Positions 10,533 to 25,500 of a DNA stretch of 64,000 nt are shown piece after piece. Position 1 is the first letter of the stretch. Each line of letters opens with the position of its first letter. A program made the translations under genes and the position numbers. The stretch spans positions 1,054,001 through 1,118,000 of the forward strand of contig CBDIQW010000001.1 in assembly GCA_965283955.1 (NCBI GenBank), given 5' to 3'. Under the pieces are notes generated by a model. That model saw only the letters and a list, made by a program, of their open reading frames with translations. It ran no database searches and was not told the origin of the DNA. The stretch comes from Emticicia sp965283955 (GTDB lineage: Bacteria; Bacteroidota; Bacteroidia; Cytophagales; Spirosomataceae).

Positions 10533-13500
10533 TTATTTAGTTTTTACGACAGTAGATGGTTCACAATAACCTGCTGGGCAAGCAGAGCATTGATTGGTCA
10601 AAGTTACATTTCTGTCTATCGTGCAATTTTCATTATTTTTTATTCTAACAGTATAAGTTACCGTAGTATTTGGGTCTGCAATTCCCGTTAACATTTCGCC
10701 ATTTATTGGAATTGCCGCAAAAGCAGAAGCCGTGCCAGAATTATAACTTGAACCGATATTATATGAAAACGTATCAGTCGATTTGAACTTTGTCAGAACT
10801 AATTTACCACTATTCGTTGGCTGGTACCCCAAACACAATGACCCCACACCAGTCAATGTTGCATCTGGAATTGGATTGACTGTTGCCACACCATAATTAC
10901 GAGTAGCACTCACACAACCACTTGAGTTTGTGCAGGCAGCAAAATAAACAGCACTTGATGTAAGAGCTGATGCCGTATAAGTTGTTCCAGTCCCGAGAGA
11001 AGTTCCACCAATTTTTGATGTAAACCAAGAAACAGTTCCGCCAGTACACCCTGTCGCTGTCAGTGTGATTGAGCCACTTCCACAAATACTATTAGAAGAA
11101 ACTGAGGGTGCAGTCGGCACAGTATTGACAGTTGCTAAAACCGAAATTCGAGTACTCGTACAACCAACTGCATTACATTCTACATAATAAGTAGTATTTA
11201 CTGCAATACTTGGGGTAGTGAAACTATTACTTGTACCAATGGCTGTTCCACCAGTTGTAGCATTATACCATTTGTATGTGCCCGAACATCCTGTTGCTGA
11301 AAGCGTCACAGTCCCAGTTCCACAACGATTAGCGGGAACACCTGTAGGTGCTGCTAACGGTAGGTCACAAACAGTAGTATTCAAATCGTAGCATTTGAAA
11401 TAAAGCGAATTCAAGCGACGTTCATCACTCATCGTAGGGTTTGTATTATCTACAAAGTCTGATGAATTCCCATTCCATTCTGCACCGTAAGTTATTGTAA
11501 TGCTGCTTTTTCCAACATAACCATAAGAAATAACAGCATCTAAAGCCAATTCATTAATTCCTGCATAAGTTGCATAAGCACCTTTGGCTTTTAATCCACC
11601 ACTCAAAGTAAGAGAAGTTGGGGTTTGAATTTCATGACTTTGATGCCCCGATGATTCGATAAATTCTCTTACTTCCAATCCACTCCCATCAATATCGATA
11701 CCTGATGCAATAAAGTTCGGCATTACTTTAGGAGTTGTCGTGCCAGTTTCCACAAAATCAATTTTGAATGTAACTGATTTTTCACCAGCAGCATCAAACG
11801 AGTTAGCTCCATTAATCCAATTATAATCAATTATTGGTTGCATAGCTGCTTCATATCCACCATAAGTTGCTGCAGGAACATCAATATTAACAATATCAAT
11901 ATCAGCGTGCGATTTACTCATAATAGTTACAATTGCATCTGTTCCACCAGTTACGTTACTGAAGCGATATTGTGCATTGACTGCACCAGCTGTGCCTGTA
12001 ATTAGTGTTGGACTTGTAAAACTCAACGTCGGAATCAAACTACAATTAATGTCACCTGGGTCAGTTGTAAGCAAACTTACGTTTGTTGTGGCTGTTGCTG
12101 TACAACCATTTACATTTACTGTTACACTGTAAATACCTGCCATTGAAGCAGTAACGGGTGCAGTAGATACATCTTTTAATGTAGAGACAAATCCATCAGG
12201 ACCACTCCATGAATAACTACTTCCGCCACTTGATCCCAATGTTATTACTGAACCGACACACTCGACATCTCCCGTTGCACTGGCTGTCGGAATTGCATTG
12301 ATCGTTGCAACTGCCGTACTTCTCGTTGTGCTAACACAGCCATTTAAACTACATTCTAAATAATAGGTCGTCGTTGTCGAAATACTTGGGGTGGTGTAAG
12401 TTGTGCCGGTCACTAAGGCTGTACCACCTGTTAATGAACTGTACCACGAGATCGTGCCTCCTGTACAGCCACTTGCGGTCATGGTTACAGTGCCTGGACC
12501 ACAACGATTGCCTCCCACACTTGTTGGTGCCGCTGGAATGATATTTACTACTACATTCGCTGTTGCTGTTGCACTACAACCTGCACTACTTGTTACCGTT
12601 ACTGTATAAATTCCTCCATTCGTTGTTTGGGCATTGCTGATGGTCGGGTTTTGAAGCGTACTTACAAAACCACTTGGACCACTCCATGAATAACTACTTC
12701 CGCCACTTGATCCCAATGTTATTACTGAACCGACACACTCGACATCTCCCGTTGCACTGGCGGTTGGAATTGCATTGATCGTTGCAACTGCCGTGCTTCT
12801 CGTTGTGCTAACACAGCCATTTAAGCTACATTCTAAATAATAGGTCGTCGTGGTCGAAATACTTGGGGTGGTGTAAGTTGTGCCGGTCACTAAGGCTGTA
12901 CCACCTGTTAATGAACTGTACCACGAGATCGTGCCTCCTGTACAGCCACTTGCGGTCATGGTTACACTACCTGTACCACAACGATTGCCACCTACACTTG
13001 TTGGGGCCGCTGGAATGACATTTACTACTACATTCGCTGTTGCTGTTGCACTACAACCTGCACTACTTGTTACCGTTACTGTATAAATTCCTCCATTCGT
13101 TGTTTGGGCATTGCTGATGGTCGGGTTTTGAAGCGTACTTACAAAACCACTTGGACCACTCCATGAATAACTACTTCCGCCACTTGATCCCAGTGTAATT
13201 ACTGAACCGACACACTCGACATCTCCCGTTGCACTGGCTGTTGGAATTGCATTGATCGTCGCAATGGCAGTGCTTCTCGTTGTGCTAACACAGCCATTTA
13301 AACTACATTCTAAATAATAGGTCGTCGTGGTCGAAATGCTTGGGGTGGTGTAAGTTGTGCCGGTCACTAAGGCTGTTCCGCCTGTTAATGAACTGTACCA
13401 CGAGATCGTGCCTCCTGTACAGCCACTTGCGGTCATGGTTACACTACCTGTACCACAACGATTGCCACCTACACTTGTTGGGGCCGCTGGAATGATATTT

Positions 13501-16500
13501 ACTACTACATTCGCTGTTGCTGTTGCACTACAACCTGCACTACTTGTTACCGTTACTGTATAAATTCCTCCATTCGTTGTTTGGGCATTGCTGATGGTCG
13601 GGTTTTGAAGCGTACTTACAAAACCACTTGGACCACTCCATGAATAACTACTTCCGCCACTTGATCCCAATGTTATTACTGAACCGACACACTCGACATC
13701 TCCCGTTGCACTGGCTGTCGGAATTGCATTTATCGTCGCAATGGCAGTGCTTCTCGTTGTGCTAACACAGCCATTTAAACTACATTCTAAATAGTATGTC
13801 GTCGTGGTCGAAATACTTGGTGTGGCGTAAGTTGTTCCTGTCACTAAAGCTGTACCACCTGTTAATGAACTGTACCATGAGATCGTGCCTCCTGTACATC
13901 CGCTTGCGGTCATTGTTACACTACCTGTACCACAACGATTGCCACCTGCACTTGTTGGTGCCGCTGGAATGATATTTACTACTACATTCGCTGTTGCTGT
14001 TGCACTACAACCCGCACTACTTGTTACCGTTACTGTATAAATTCCGCCATTCGTTGTTTGGGCATTGCTGATGGTCGGGTTTTGAAGCGTACTTACAAAA
14101 CCACTTGGACCACTCCATGAATAACTACTTCCGCCACTTGATCCCAATGTTATTACTGAACCGACACACTCGACATCTCCCGTTGCACTGGCGGTTGGAA
14201 TTGCATTGATCGTTGCAACTGCCATGCTTCTCGTTGAACTAACACAGCCATTTAAGCTACATTCTAAATAATATGTCGTCGTGGTCGAAATGCTTGGGGT
14301 GGTGTAAGTTGTGCCGGTCACTAAGGCTGTACCACCTGTTAATGAACTGTACCACGAGATCGTGCCTCCTGTACAGCCACTTGCGGTCATTGTTACACTA
14401 CCTGTACCACAACGATTGCCACCTGCACTTGTTGGTGCCGCTGGAATGATATTTACTACTACATTCGCTGTTGCTGTTGCACTACAACCTGCACTACTTG
14501 TTACCGTTACTGTATAAATTCCTCCATTCGTTGTTTGGGCATTGCTGATGGTCGGGTTTTGAAGCGTACTTACAAAACCACTTGGACCACTCCATGAATA
14601 ACTACTTCCACCGCTTGATCCCAATGTTATTACTGAACCGACACACTCGACATCTCCCGTTGCACTGGCTGTCGGAATTGCATTGATCGTTGCAACTGCC
14701 GTGCTTCTCGTTGTGCTAACACAGCCATTTAAACTACATTCTAAATAATATGTCGTCGTGGTCGAAATACTTGGTGTGGTGTATGTTGTACCTGTGACTA
14801 AGGCTGTACCGCCTGTTAATGAACTGTACCACGAGATCGTGCCTCCTGAACAGCCACTTGCGGTCATTGTTACAGTGCCTGGACCACAACGATTGCCTCC
14901 CACACTTGTTGGTGCCGCTGGAATGATATTTACTACTACATTCGCTGTTGCTGTTGCACTACAACCTGCACTACTTGTTACCGTTACTGTATAAATTCCT
15001 CCATTCGTTGTTTGGGCATTGCTGATGGTCGGGTTTTGAAGCGTACTTACAAAACCACTTGGACCACTCCATGAATAACTACTTCCGCCACTTGATCCCA
15101 ATGTTATTACTGAACCGACACACTCGACATCTCCCGTGGCACTGGCTGTCGGAATTGCATTGATCGTTGCAACTGCCGTACTTCTCGTTGTGCTAACACA
15201 GCCATTTAAACTACATTCTAAATAATATGTCGTCGTGGTCGAAATGCTTGGGGTGGTGTAAGTTGTGCCGGTCACTAAGGCTGTTCCGCCTGTTAATGAA
15301 CTGTACCACGAGATCGTGCCTCCTGAACAGCCACTTGCGGTCATTGTTACAGTGCCTGGACCACAACGATTGCCTCCCACACTTGTTGGTGCCGCTGGAA
15401 TGATATTTACTACTACATTCGCTGTTGCTGTTGCACTACAACCTGCACTACTTGTTACCGTTACTGTATAAATTCCTCCATTCGTTGTTTGGGCATTGCT
15501 GATGGTCGGGTTTTGAAGCGTACTTACAAAACCACTTGGACCACTCCATGAATAACTACTTCCGCCACTTGATCCCAATGTTATTACTGAACCGACACAC
15601 TCGACATCTCCCGTTGCACTGGCTGTTGGAATTGCATTGATCGTCGCAACTGCCGTACTTCTCGTTGTGCTAACACAGCCATTTAAGCTACATTCTAAAT
15701 AGTATGTCGTCGTGGTCGAAATACTTGGGGTGGTGTAAGTTGTGCCGGTCACTAAGGCTGTTCCGCCTGTTAATGAACTGTACCATGAGATCGTTCCTCC
15801 TGTACATCCACTTGCAGTCATTGTTACACTACCTGTACCACAACGATTGCCACCTGCACTTGTTGGTGCCGCTGGAATGATATTTACTACTACATTCGCT
15901 GTTGCTGTTGCACTACAACCCGCACTACTTGTTACTGTTACGGTATAAATTCCGCCATTCGTTGTTTGGGCATTGCTGATGGTCGGGTTTTGAAGCGTAC
16001 TTACAAAACCACTTGGACCACTCCATGAATAACTACTTCCGCCACTTGATCCCAATGTTATTACTGAACCGACACACTCGACATCTCCCGTTGCACTGGC
16101 GGTTGGAATTGCATTGATCGTCGCAACTGCCGTGCTTCTCGTTGTGCTAACACAGCCATTTAAGCTACATTCTAAATAATAGGTCGTCGTGGTCGAAATA
16201 CTTGGGGTGGTGTAAGTTGTGCCGGTCACTAAGGCTGTACCACCTGTTAATGAACTGTACCACGAGATCGTGCCTCCTGTACATCCACTTGCGGTCATGG
16301 TTACACTACCTGTACCACAACGATTGCCACCTACACTTGTTGGGGCCGCTGGAATGACATTTACTACTACATTCGCTGTTGCTGTTGCACTACAACCTGC
16401 ACTACTTGTTACCGTTACTGTATAAATTCCTGCATGACTGGTTTGTGCATTGCTTATACTTGGGTTTTGAAGCGTACTTACAAAACCACTTGGACCACTC

Positions 16501-19500
16501 CATGAATAACTACTTCCACCGCTTGATCCCAATGTTATTACTGAACCGACACACTCGACATCTCCCGTTGCACTGGCTGTCGGAATTGCATTGATCGTTG
16601 CAACTGCCGTGCTTCTCGTTGTGCTAACACAGCCATTTAAACTACATTCTAAATAATATGTCGTCGTGGTCGAAATACTTGGGGTGGTGTAAGTTGTGCC
16701 GGTCACTAAGGCTGTACCACCTGTTAATGAACTGTACCACGAGATCGTGCCTCCTGTACATCCACTTGCGGTCATGGTTACACTACCTGTACCACAACGA
16801 TTGCCACCTACACTTGTTGGGGCCGCTGGAATGATATTTACTACTACATTCGCTGTTGCTGTTGCACTACAACCCGCACTACTTGTTACTGTTACGGTAT
16901 AAATTCCGCCATTCGTTGTTTGGGCATTGCTGATGGTCGGGTTTTGAAGCGTACTTACAAAACCACTTGGACCACTCCATGAATAACTACTTCCGCCACT
17001 TGATCCCAATGTTATTACTGAACCGACACACTCGACATCTCCCGTGGCACTGGCTGTCGGAATTGCATTGATCGTTGCAACTGCCGTACTTCTCGTTGTG
17101 CTAACACAGCCATTTAAACTACATTCTAAATAATATGTCGTCGTGGTCGAAATGCTTGGTGTGGCGTAAGTTGTGCCGGTCACTAAGGCTGTACCACCTG
17201 TTAATGAACTGTACCACGAGATCGTGCCTCCTGTACAGCCACTTGCGGTCATGGTTACGGTGCCTGTACCACAACGATTGCCACCTACACTTGTTGGGGC
17301 CGCTGGAATGATATTTACTACTACATTCGCTGTTGCTGTTGCACTACAACCTGCACTACTTGTTACCGTTACTGTATAAATTCCTCCATTCGTTGTTTGG
17401 GCATTGCTGATGGTCGGGTTTTGAAGCGTACTTACAAAACCACTTGGACCACTCCATGAATAACTACTTCCGCCACTTGATCCCAATGTTATTACTGAAC
17501 CGACACACTCGACATCTCCCGTTGCACTGGCTGTCGGAATTGCATTTATCGTCGCAATGGCAGTGCTTCTCGTTGTGCTAACACAGCCATTTAAACTACA
17601 TTCTAAATAGTATGTCGTCGTGGTCGAAATGCTTGGGGTGGTGTAAGTTGTGCCGGTCACTAAGGCTGTTCCGCCTGTTAATGAACTGTACCACGAGATC
17701 GTGCCTCCTGAACAGCCGCTTGCGGTCATTGTTACACTACCTGTACCACAACGATTGCCACCTGCACTTGTTGGTGCCGCTGGAATGATATTTACTACTA
17801 CATTCGCTGTTGCTGTTGCACTACAACCCGCACTACTTGTTACCGTTACTGTATAAATTCCGCCATTCGTTGTTTGGGCATTGCTGATGGTCGGGTTTTG
17901 AAGCGTACTTACAAAACCACTTGGACCACTCCATGAATAACTACTTCCGCCACTTGATCCCAATGTTATTACTGAACCGACACACTCGACATCTCCCGTT
18001 GCACTGGCGGTTGGAATTGCATTGATCGTTGCAACTGCCATGCTTCTCGTTGAACTAACACAGCCATTTAAGCTACATTCTAAATAATATGTCGTCGTGG
18101 TCGAAATGCTTGGGGTGGTGTAAGTTGTGCCGGTCACTAAGGCTGTACCACCTGTTAATGAACTGTACCACGAGATCGTGCCTCCTGTACAGCCACTTGC
18201 GGTCATTGTTACACTACCTGTACCACAACGATTGCCACCTGCACTTGTTGGTGCCGCTGGAATGATATTTACTACTACATTCGCTGTTGCTGTTGCACTA
18301 CAACCTGCACTACTTGTTACCGTTACTGTATAAATTCCTCCATTCGTTGTTTGGGCATTGCTGATGGTCGGGTTTTGAAGCGTACTTACAAAACCACTTG
18401 GACCACTCCATGAATAACTACTTCCGCCACTTGATCCCAATGTTATTACTGAACCGACACACTCGACATCTCCCGTTGCACTGGCTGTCGGAATTGCATT
18501 GATCGTTGCAACTGCCGTGCTTCTCGTTGTACTAATACAGCCATTTAAACTACATTCTAAATAATAGGTCGTCGTGGTCGAAATACTTGGTGTGGCGTAA
18601 GTTGTTCCTGTCACTAAAGCTGTACCACCTGTTAATGAACTGTACCACGAGATCGTGCCTCCTGTACAGCCACTTGCGGTCATGGTTACACTACCTGTAC
18701 CACAACGATTGCCACCTACACTTGTTGGGGCCGCTGGAATGACATTTACTACTACATTCGCTGTTGCTGTTGCACTACAACCTGCACTACTTGTTACCGT
18801 TACTGTATAAATTCCTGCATGACTGGTTTGTGCATTGCTTATACTTGGGTTTTGAAGCGTACTTACAAAACCACTTGGACCACTCCATGAATAACTACTT
18901 CCGCCACTTGATCCCAATGTTATTACTGAACCGACACACTCGACATCTCCCGTGGCACTGGCTGTCGGAATTGCATTGATCGTTGCAACTGCCGTACTTC
19001 TCGTTGTGCTAACACAGCCATTTAAACTACATTCTAAATAATATGTCGTCGTGGTCGAAATGCTTGGGGTGGTGTAAGTTGTGCCGGTCACTAAGGCTGT
19101 TCCGCCTGTTAATGAACTGTACCACGAGATCGTGCCTCCTGAACAGCCACTTGCGGTCATTGTTACAGTGCCTGGACCACAACGATTGCCTCCCACACTT
19201 GTTGGTGCCGCTGGAATGATATTTACTACTACATTCGCTGTTGCTGTTGCACTACAACCTGCACTACTTGTTACCGTTACTGTATAAATTCCTCCATTCG
19301 TTGTTTGGGCATTGCTGATGGTCGGGTTTTGAAGCGTACTTACAAAACCACTTGGACCACTCCATGAATAACTACTTCCGCCACTTGATCCCAATGTTAT
19401 TACTGAACCGACACACTCGACATCTCCCGTTGCACTGGCTGTTGGAATTGCATTGATCGTCGCAACTGCCGTACTTCTCGTTGTGCTAACACAGCCATTT

Positions 19501-22500
19501 AAGCTACATTCTAAATAGTATGTCGTCGTGGTCGAAATACTTGGGGTGGTGTAAGTTGTGCCGGTCACTAAGGCTGTTCCGCCTGTTAATGAACTGTACC
19601 ATGAGATCGTTCCTCCTGTACATCCACTTGCAGTCATTGTTACACTACCTGTACCACAACGATTGCCACCTGCACTTGTTGGTGCCGCTGGAATGATATT
19701 TACTACTACATTCGCTGTTGCTGTTGCACTACAACCCGCACTACTTGTTACTGTTACGGTATAAATTCCGCCATTCGTTGTTTGGGCATTGCTGATGGTC
19801 GGGTTTTGAAGCGTACTTACAAAACCACTTGGACCACTCCATGAATAACTACTTCCGCCACTTGATCCCAATGTTATTACTGAACCGACACACTCGACAT
19901 CTCCCGTTGCACTGGCGGTTGGAATTGCATTGATCGTCGCAACTGCCGTGCTTCTCGTTGTGCTAACACAGCCATTTAAGCTACATTCTAAATAATAGGT
20001 CGTCGTGGTCGAAATACTTGGGGTGGTGTAAGTTGTGCCGGTCACTAAGGCTGTACCACCTGTTAATGAACTGTACCACGAGATCGTGCCTCCTGTACAG
20101 CCACTTGCGGTCATGGTTACACTACCTGTACCACAACGATTGCCACCTACACTTGTTGGGGCCGCTGGAATGACATTTACTACTACATTCGCTGTTGCTG
20201 TTGCACTACAACCTGCACTACTTGTTACCGTTACTGTATAAATTCCTCCATTCGTTGTTTGGGCATTGCTGATGGTCGGGTTTTGAAGCGTACTTACAAA
20301 ACCACTTGGACCACTCCATGAATAACTACTTCCGCCACTTGATCCCAGTGTAATTACTGAACCGACACACTCGACATCTCCCGTTGCACTGGCTGTTGGA
20401 ATTGCATTGATCGTCGCAATGGCAGTGCTTCTCGTTGTGCTAACACAGCCATTTAAACTACATTCTAAATAATAGGTCGTCGTGGTCGAAATGCTTGGGG
20501 TGGTGTAAGTTGTGCCGGTCACTAAGGCTGTTCCGCCTGTTAATGAACTGTACCACGAGATCGTGCCTCCTGTACAGCCACTTGCGGTCATGGTTACACT
20601 ACCTGTACCACAACGATTGCCACCTACACTTGTTGGGGCCGCTGGAATGACATTTACTACTACATTCGCTGTTGCTGTTGCACTACAACCTGCACTACTT
20701 GTTACCGTTACTGTATAAATTCCTCCATTCGTTGTTTGGGCATTGCTGATGGTCGGGTTTTGAAGCGTACTTACAAAACCACTTGGACCACTCCATGAAT
20801 AACTACTTCCGCCACTTGATCCCAGTGTAATTACTGAACCGACACACTCGACATCTCCCGTTGCACTGGCTGTTGGAATTGCATTGATCGTCGCAATGGC
20901 AGTGCTTCTCGTTGTGCTAACACAGCCATTTAAACTACATTCTAAATAATAGGTCGTCGTGGTCGAAATGCTTGGGGTGGTGTAAGTTGTGCCGGTCACT
21001 AAGGCTGTTCCGCCTGTTAATGAACTGTACCACGAGATCGTGCCTCCTGAACAGCCACTTGCGGTCATGGTTACGGTGCCTGTACCACAACGATTGCCTC
21101 CCACACTTGTTGGTGCCGCTGGAATGATATTTACTACTACATTCGCTGTTGCTGTTGCACTACAACCTGCACTACTTGTTACCGTTACTGTATAAATTCC
21201 TCCATTCGTTGTTTGGGCATTGCTGATGGTCGGGTTTTGAAGCGTACTTACAAAACCACTTGGACCACTCCATGAATAACTACTTCCGCCACTTGATCCC
21301 AATGTTATTACTGAACCGACACACTCGACATCTCCCGTTGCACTGGCTGTCGGAATTGCATTGATCGTTGCAACTGCCGTGCTTCTCGTTGTGCTAACAC
21401 AGCCATTTAAGCTACATTCTAAATAATAGGTCGTCGTGGTCGAAATACTTGGGGTGGTGTAAGTTGTGCCGGTCACTAAGGCTGTACCACCTGTTAATGA
21501 ACTGTACCACGAGATCGTGCCTCCTGTACAGCCACTTGCGGTCATGGTTACACTACCTGTACCACAACGATTGCCACCTACACTTGTTGGGGCCGCTGGA
21601 ATGACATTTACTACTACATTCGCTGTTGCTGTTGCACTACAACCTGCACTACTTGTTACCGTTACTGTATAAATTCCTCCATTCGTTGTTTGGGCATTGC
21701 TGATGGTCGGGTTTTGAAGCGTACTTACAAAACCACTTGGACCACTCCATGAATAACTACTTCCGCCACTTGATCCCAATGTTATTACTGAACCTACACA
21801 CTCCGTATCCCCCGTTGCACTGGCTGTTGGAATTGCATTGATCGTTGCAATGGCAGTGCTTCTCGTTGTGCTAACACAGCCATTTAAACTACATTCTAAA
21901 TAATATGTCGTCGTGGTCGAAATACTTGGTGTGGTGTATGTTGTACCTGTGACTAAGGCTGTACCGCCTGTTAATGAACTGTACCACGAGATCGTGCCTC
22001 CTGTACAGCCACTTGCGGTCATGGTTACACTACCTGTACCACAACGATTGCCACCTACACTTGTTGGGGCCGCTGGAATGATATTTACTACTACATTCGC
22101 TGTTGCTGTTGCACTACAACCTGCACTACTTGTTACCGTTACTGTATAAATTCCTCCATTCGTTGTTTGGGCATTGCTGATGGTCGGGTTTTGAAGCGTA
22201 CTTACAAAACCACTTGGACCACTCCATGAATAACTACTTCCGCCACTTGATCCCAATGTTATTACTGAACCGACACACTCGACATCTCCCGTTGCACTGG
22301 CTGTTGGAATTGCATTGATCGTCGCAACTGCCGTACTTCTCGTTGTGCTAACACAGCCATTTAAGCTACATTCTAAATAGTATGTCGTCGTGGTCGAAAT
22401 ACTTGGGGTGGTGTAAGTTGTGCCGGTCACTAAGGCTGTTCCGCCTGTTAATGAACTGTACCATGAGATCGTTCCTCCTGTACATCCACTTGCAGTCATT

Positions 22501-25500
22501 GTTACACTACCTGTACCACAACGATTGCCACCTACACTTGTTGGGGACGCTGGAATAGCATTTACTGTAACCGTTGCTGTTGAAGTAGCAGCACATAATT
22601 TAGTTCCACCGATAATAAACTCTGTGAAATTAAGGATACTTTCTCCACTCAAGGTATTAGCCCCAGCTAAAAACACATACCTAACTTCTGTACCAATGAC
22701 ATTTGGAGCAGGAGTTGCTGCCAAAACACCATCACCAGTGCTATTCAGAACGTTACTTTGATAAACCATTGTTCCGTTTCGCCAAACTTGCATCACACCA
22801 CCTTCTCCTCTATCTGTACAACAATCGTTTCTTCGGTCAATACTTAAATTTGTAACTAAAACACTTCCTCCTAAATTATAGGCTATGCCCCAATCAGCAC
22901 CTGCTGTTGTGCGTGATGCATGAAAAGTTTCGGCATTTAAATTATCAACACCATCAAATAAACTTGCTGGTACCTCCTAAAGAATTAGTGGCATTTATCA
23001 GACTGAAATTTGCCGCATTAAAACTTGTTACGTTGGTAATTAAACTCGTGTTTGTTACATTATTTTGATAAACTGTTACCGAATAACTTGTAGTTGTAGC
23101 TGGATTTACTGAAATGGCGGCACTCGTTGAACCATTACTCCAAATGTAATAATTTCCACCCGAAGCGGTTAATGTTGTTGATGAACCATTACAGATGGTT
23201 GTTACTCCCGAAATTGAAGGCGTTGGAAGATTACTTACAGTTACTAATGTAGTTGCAGACGCTACACAACCATCACTGTTAGTTACAGTTACGCTGTATG
23301 TTCCAACCATTGCTGTTGTTGCTGCATTTCTTGTCGGATTCTGTAAAGTTGAAGCAAAACTATTTGGACCAGTCCAATTATATGTTAGTCCCGAGCCTCC
23401 AGAAGCTATTACACTTAAATCAATCGTATTGCCAATACATTCACTGTCTCCTAAAATTTTTGTAATAGTTACAGCAGGTTTTATAGTAGCGACAACTGCA
23501 GTACGTGGACTCGTACAACCAACAGTGTTACATTCTACATAATAGGTTGTGGTAGTTGATAAACTTGGTGTAGAAAAATTACTCCCAACTTCAACGGCAA
23601 TACCACCAGTATTTGCTGTGTACCAATAATATGTGCCTGTACAACCACTTGCTGAGAGCGTAACTGAGCCAGTACCACAGCGAGCAGCACCAGTACCTGT
23701 TGGGGCTGATAGTGGCAGTGTACAAACAGTAGTGTTAAAGTTATAACATTTGAAATATAAAGAATTTAAACGTTTTTCATCACTATTTCCTGGAGCAGTA
23801 TCACCAAAATCAGATGTGCTACCATTCCAATCACCACCATAAGTAACCGTAATACTGGTAGGATTTACATAGGCATAAGAGACCATCGCATCTAAAGCCA
23901 ATTCATTGATACCAGCATAAGTCGTTAATGGGCCTTTTGCTTTCAAAGCTCCACTTAAAGTCAATGATGAAGGTGTTTGGAGTTGATAACTCTGGTAATT
24001 GCTGGCCTGAATAAATTCTCTTACTTCATTTGTACTACCATCAATGTCCAAACCTGTGGCTAATAAATTAGGAATTGCTTTTGGTGTTGTTGTCCCTGAC
24101 TGAACGAAATCAAATTTAAAAGTAATTGATTTCTCGCCTGCTGCATCAAACGACCCACCCCCATTTATCCAGTTATAATCTATCATTGGTTGAAAGGCCG
24201 CATCATAACCACCATAAGTGGCAGCAGGGATATCTAAATCCACAATTGCAACATCTGTGTGTGATCTACTCAAAATCGTTACGATGGCATCTGTTCCTGC
24301 TGTTACATTACTAAATCTATATTGAGCATTATTTGCTAATGCAGTACCAGAAATAAGTGTTGGATTTGAGAAATTTAATGTAGAAACCAGACTACAATCT
24401 ATATCACCTGGGTCGTAGTTATTGATTACAACTTGTGTTGTAGCAGTAGCCGTACAACCATTTGTATTTACTGTAACGGTATAAACGCCTGCATCTAAAG
24501 CTGTAATATTGGCACTCGAAACATCTTGTTGAGTTGAATTAAATCCATTAGGGCCTACCCAATTATAAGTTGTACCACCCGTCGAAAATAAATTGAGCGT
24601 TCCACCAACAACTATTGGTGAATTTGAAGAAGCAGTAGCTGTTGGTATTGCGTTAATGGTTGCAACTGCCGTCGAACGGCTACTCGTACAACTCCCAACC
24701 GTACAATCAACAAAATAATTAGTTGTGGCAGAAATACTTGGTGTTGTGTAAGTAGCACCTGTACCCAAACTTGTCCCCCCCGAAGATACATTATACCAAT
24801 TATACACGCCCGAACAACCCGAACCAGTTAAAACTACTGTTCCTGCACCACAACGGCTTCCTGAACCTGAAGGTGCAGCAGGTTGAGCATTTATGGTGGC
24901 TACGGCTGAGGTTCTTGAACTTGCACAGCCATTTACAGTACAATCAACAAAATATGTGGTTGTCGCTGAAATACTTGGTGTGGTGTAAGTTGATGCAGAA
25001 CCAAGACTTGTTCCACCTGCGGCGGCGGCATACCAATTATATGTTCCTGTGCAACCCGAAGCGAGAAACCGTTACTGTACCAGTTCCACAACGACTACCA
25101 CCTGTGGCAGTTGGAGCTGTTGGTACAGGATTTACAGTTGCTGTAACGGCTGTTCGTGAACTAACGCAAGTACTTACAGTACAATCTACATAATATGTAG
25201 TAGTAGCAGATATACTTGGTGTGGTATAAGTTGCCGAAGAACCAAGACTCGTTCCTCCAGCAGCAGCGGCATACCAATTATATGTTCCTGTACACCCACT
25301 TGCTGAGAGAGTTACTGTTCCTGGTCCACAACGGCTTACGCCTGAAGAAGTTGGTGCTGTTATTCCACCAGAAATTGCCAATGTTATTGATGTTGTAGCC
25401 GTACAGCCTCCTGCATCTTGAATTGTAACAGTATATGTTCCTGCTGAAAGCCCATTAAAAACATTACTTGTCTGAAAAGCTCCGCTACCAATTTTATATT

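Noticed and set aside
5960..22560. Possible CRISPR or satellite arrays because of regular repeats.
   Set aside because: Periods of 237 and 477 bp are multiples of three, there are no unique spacers, and the translated repeats are SprB and Ig/PKD domains.
12403..22761. Series of plus-strand reading frames of about 68 codons every 477 bp.
   Set aside because: They are antisense shadows of the Ig_7+PKD repeat array and simply repeat with it. The minus-strand frame is continuous and encodes recognisable domains.
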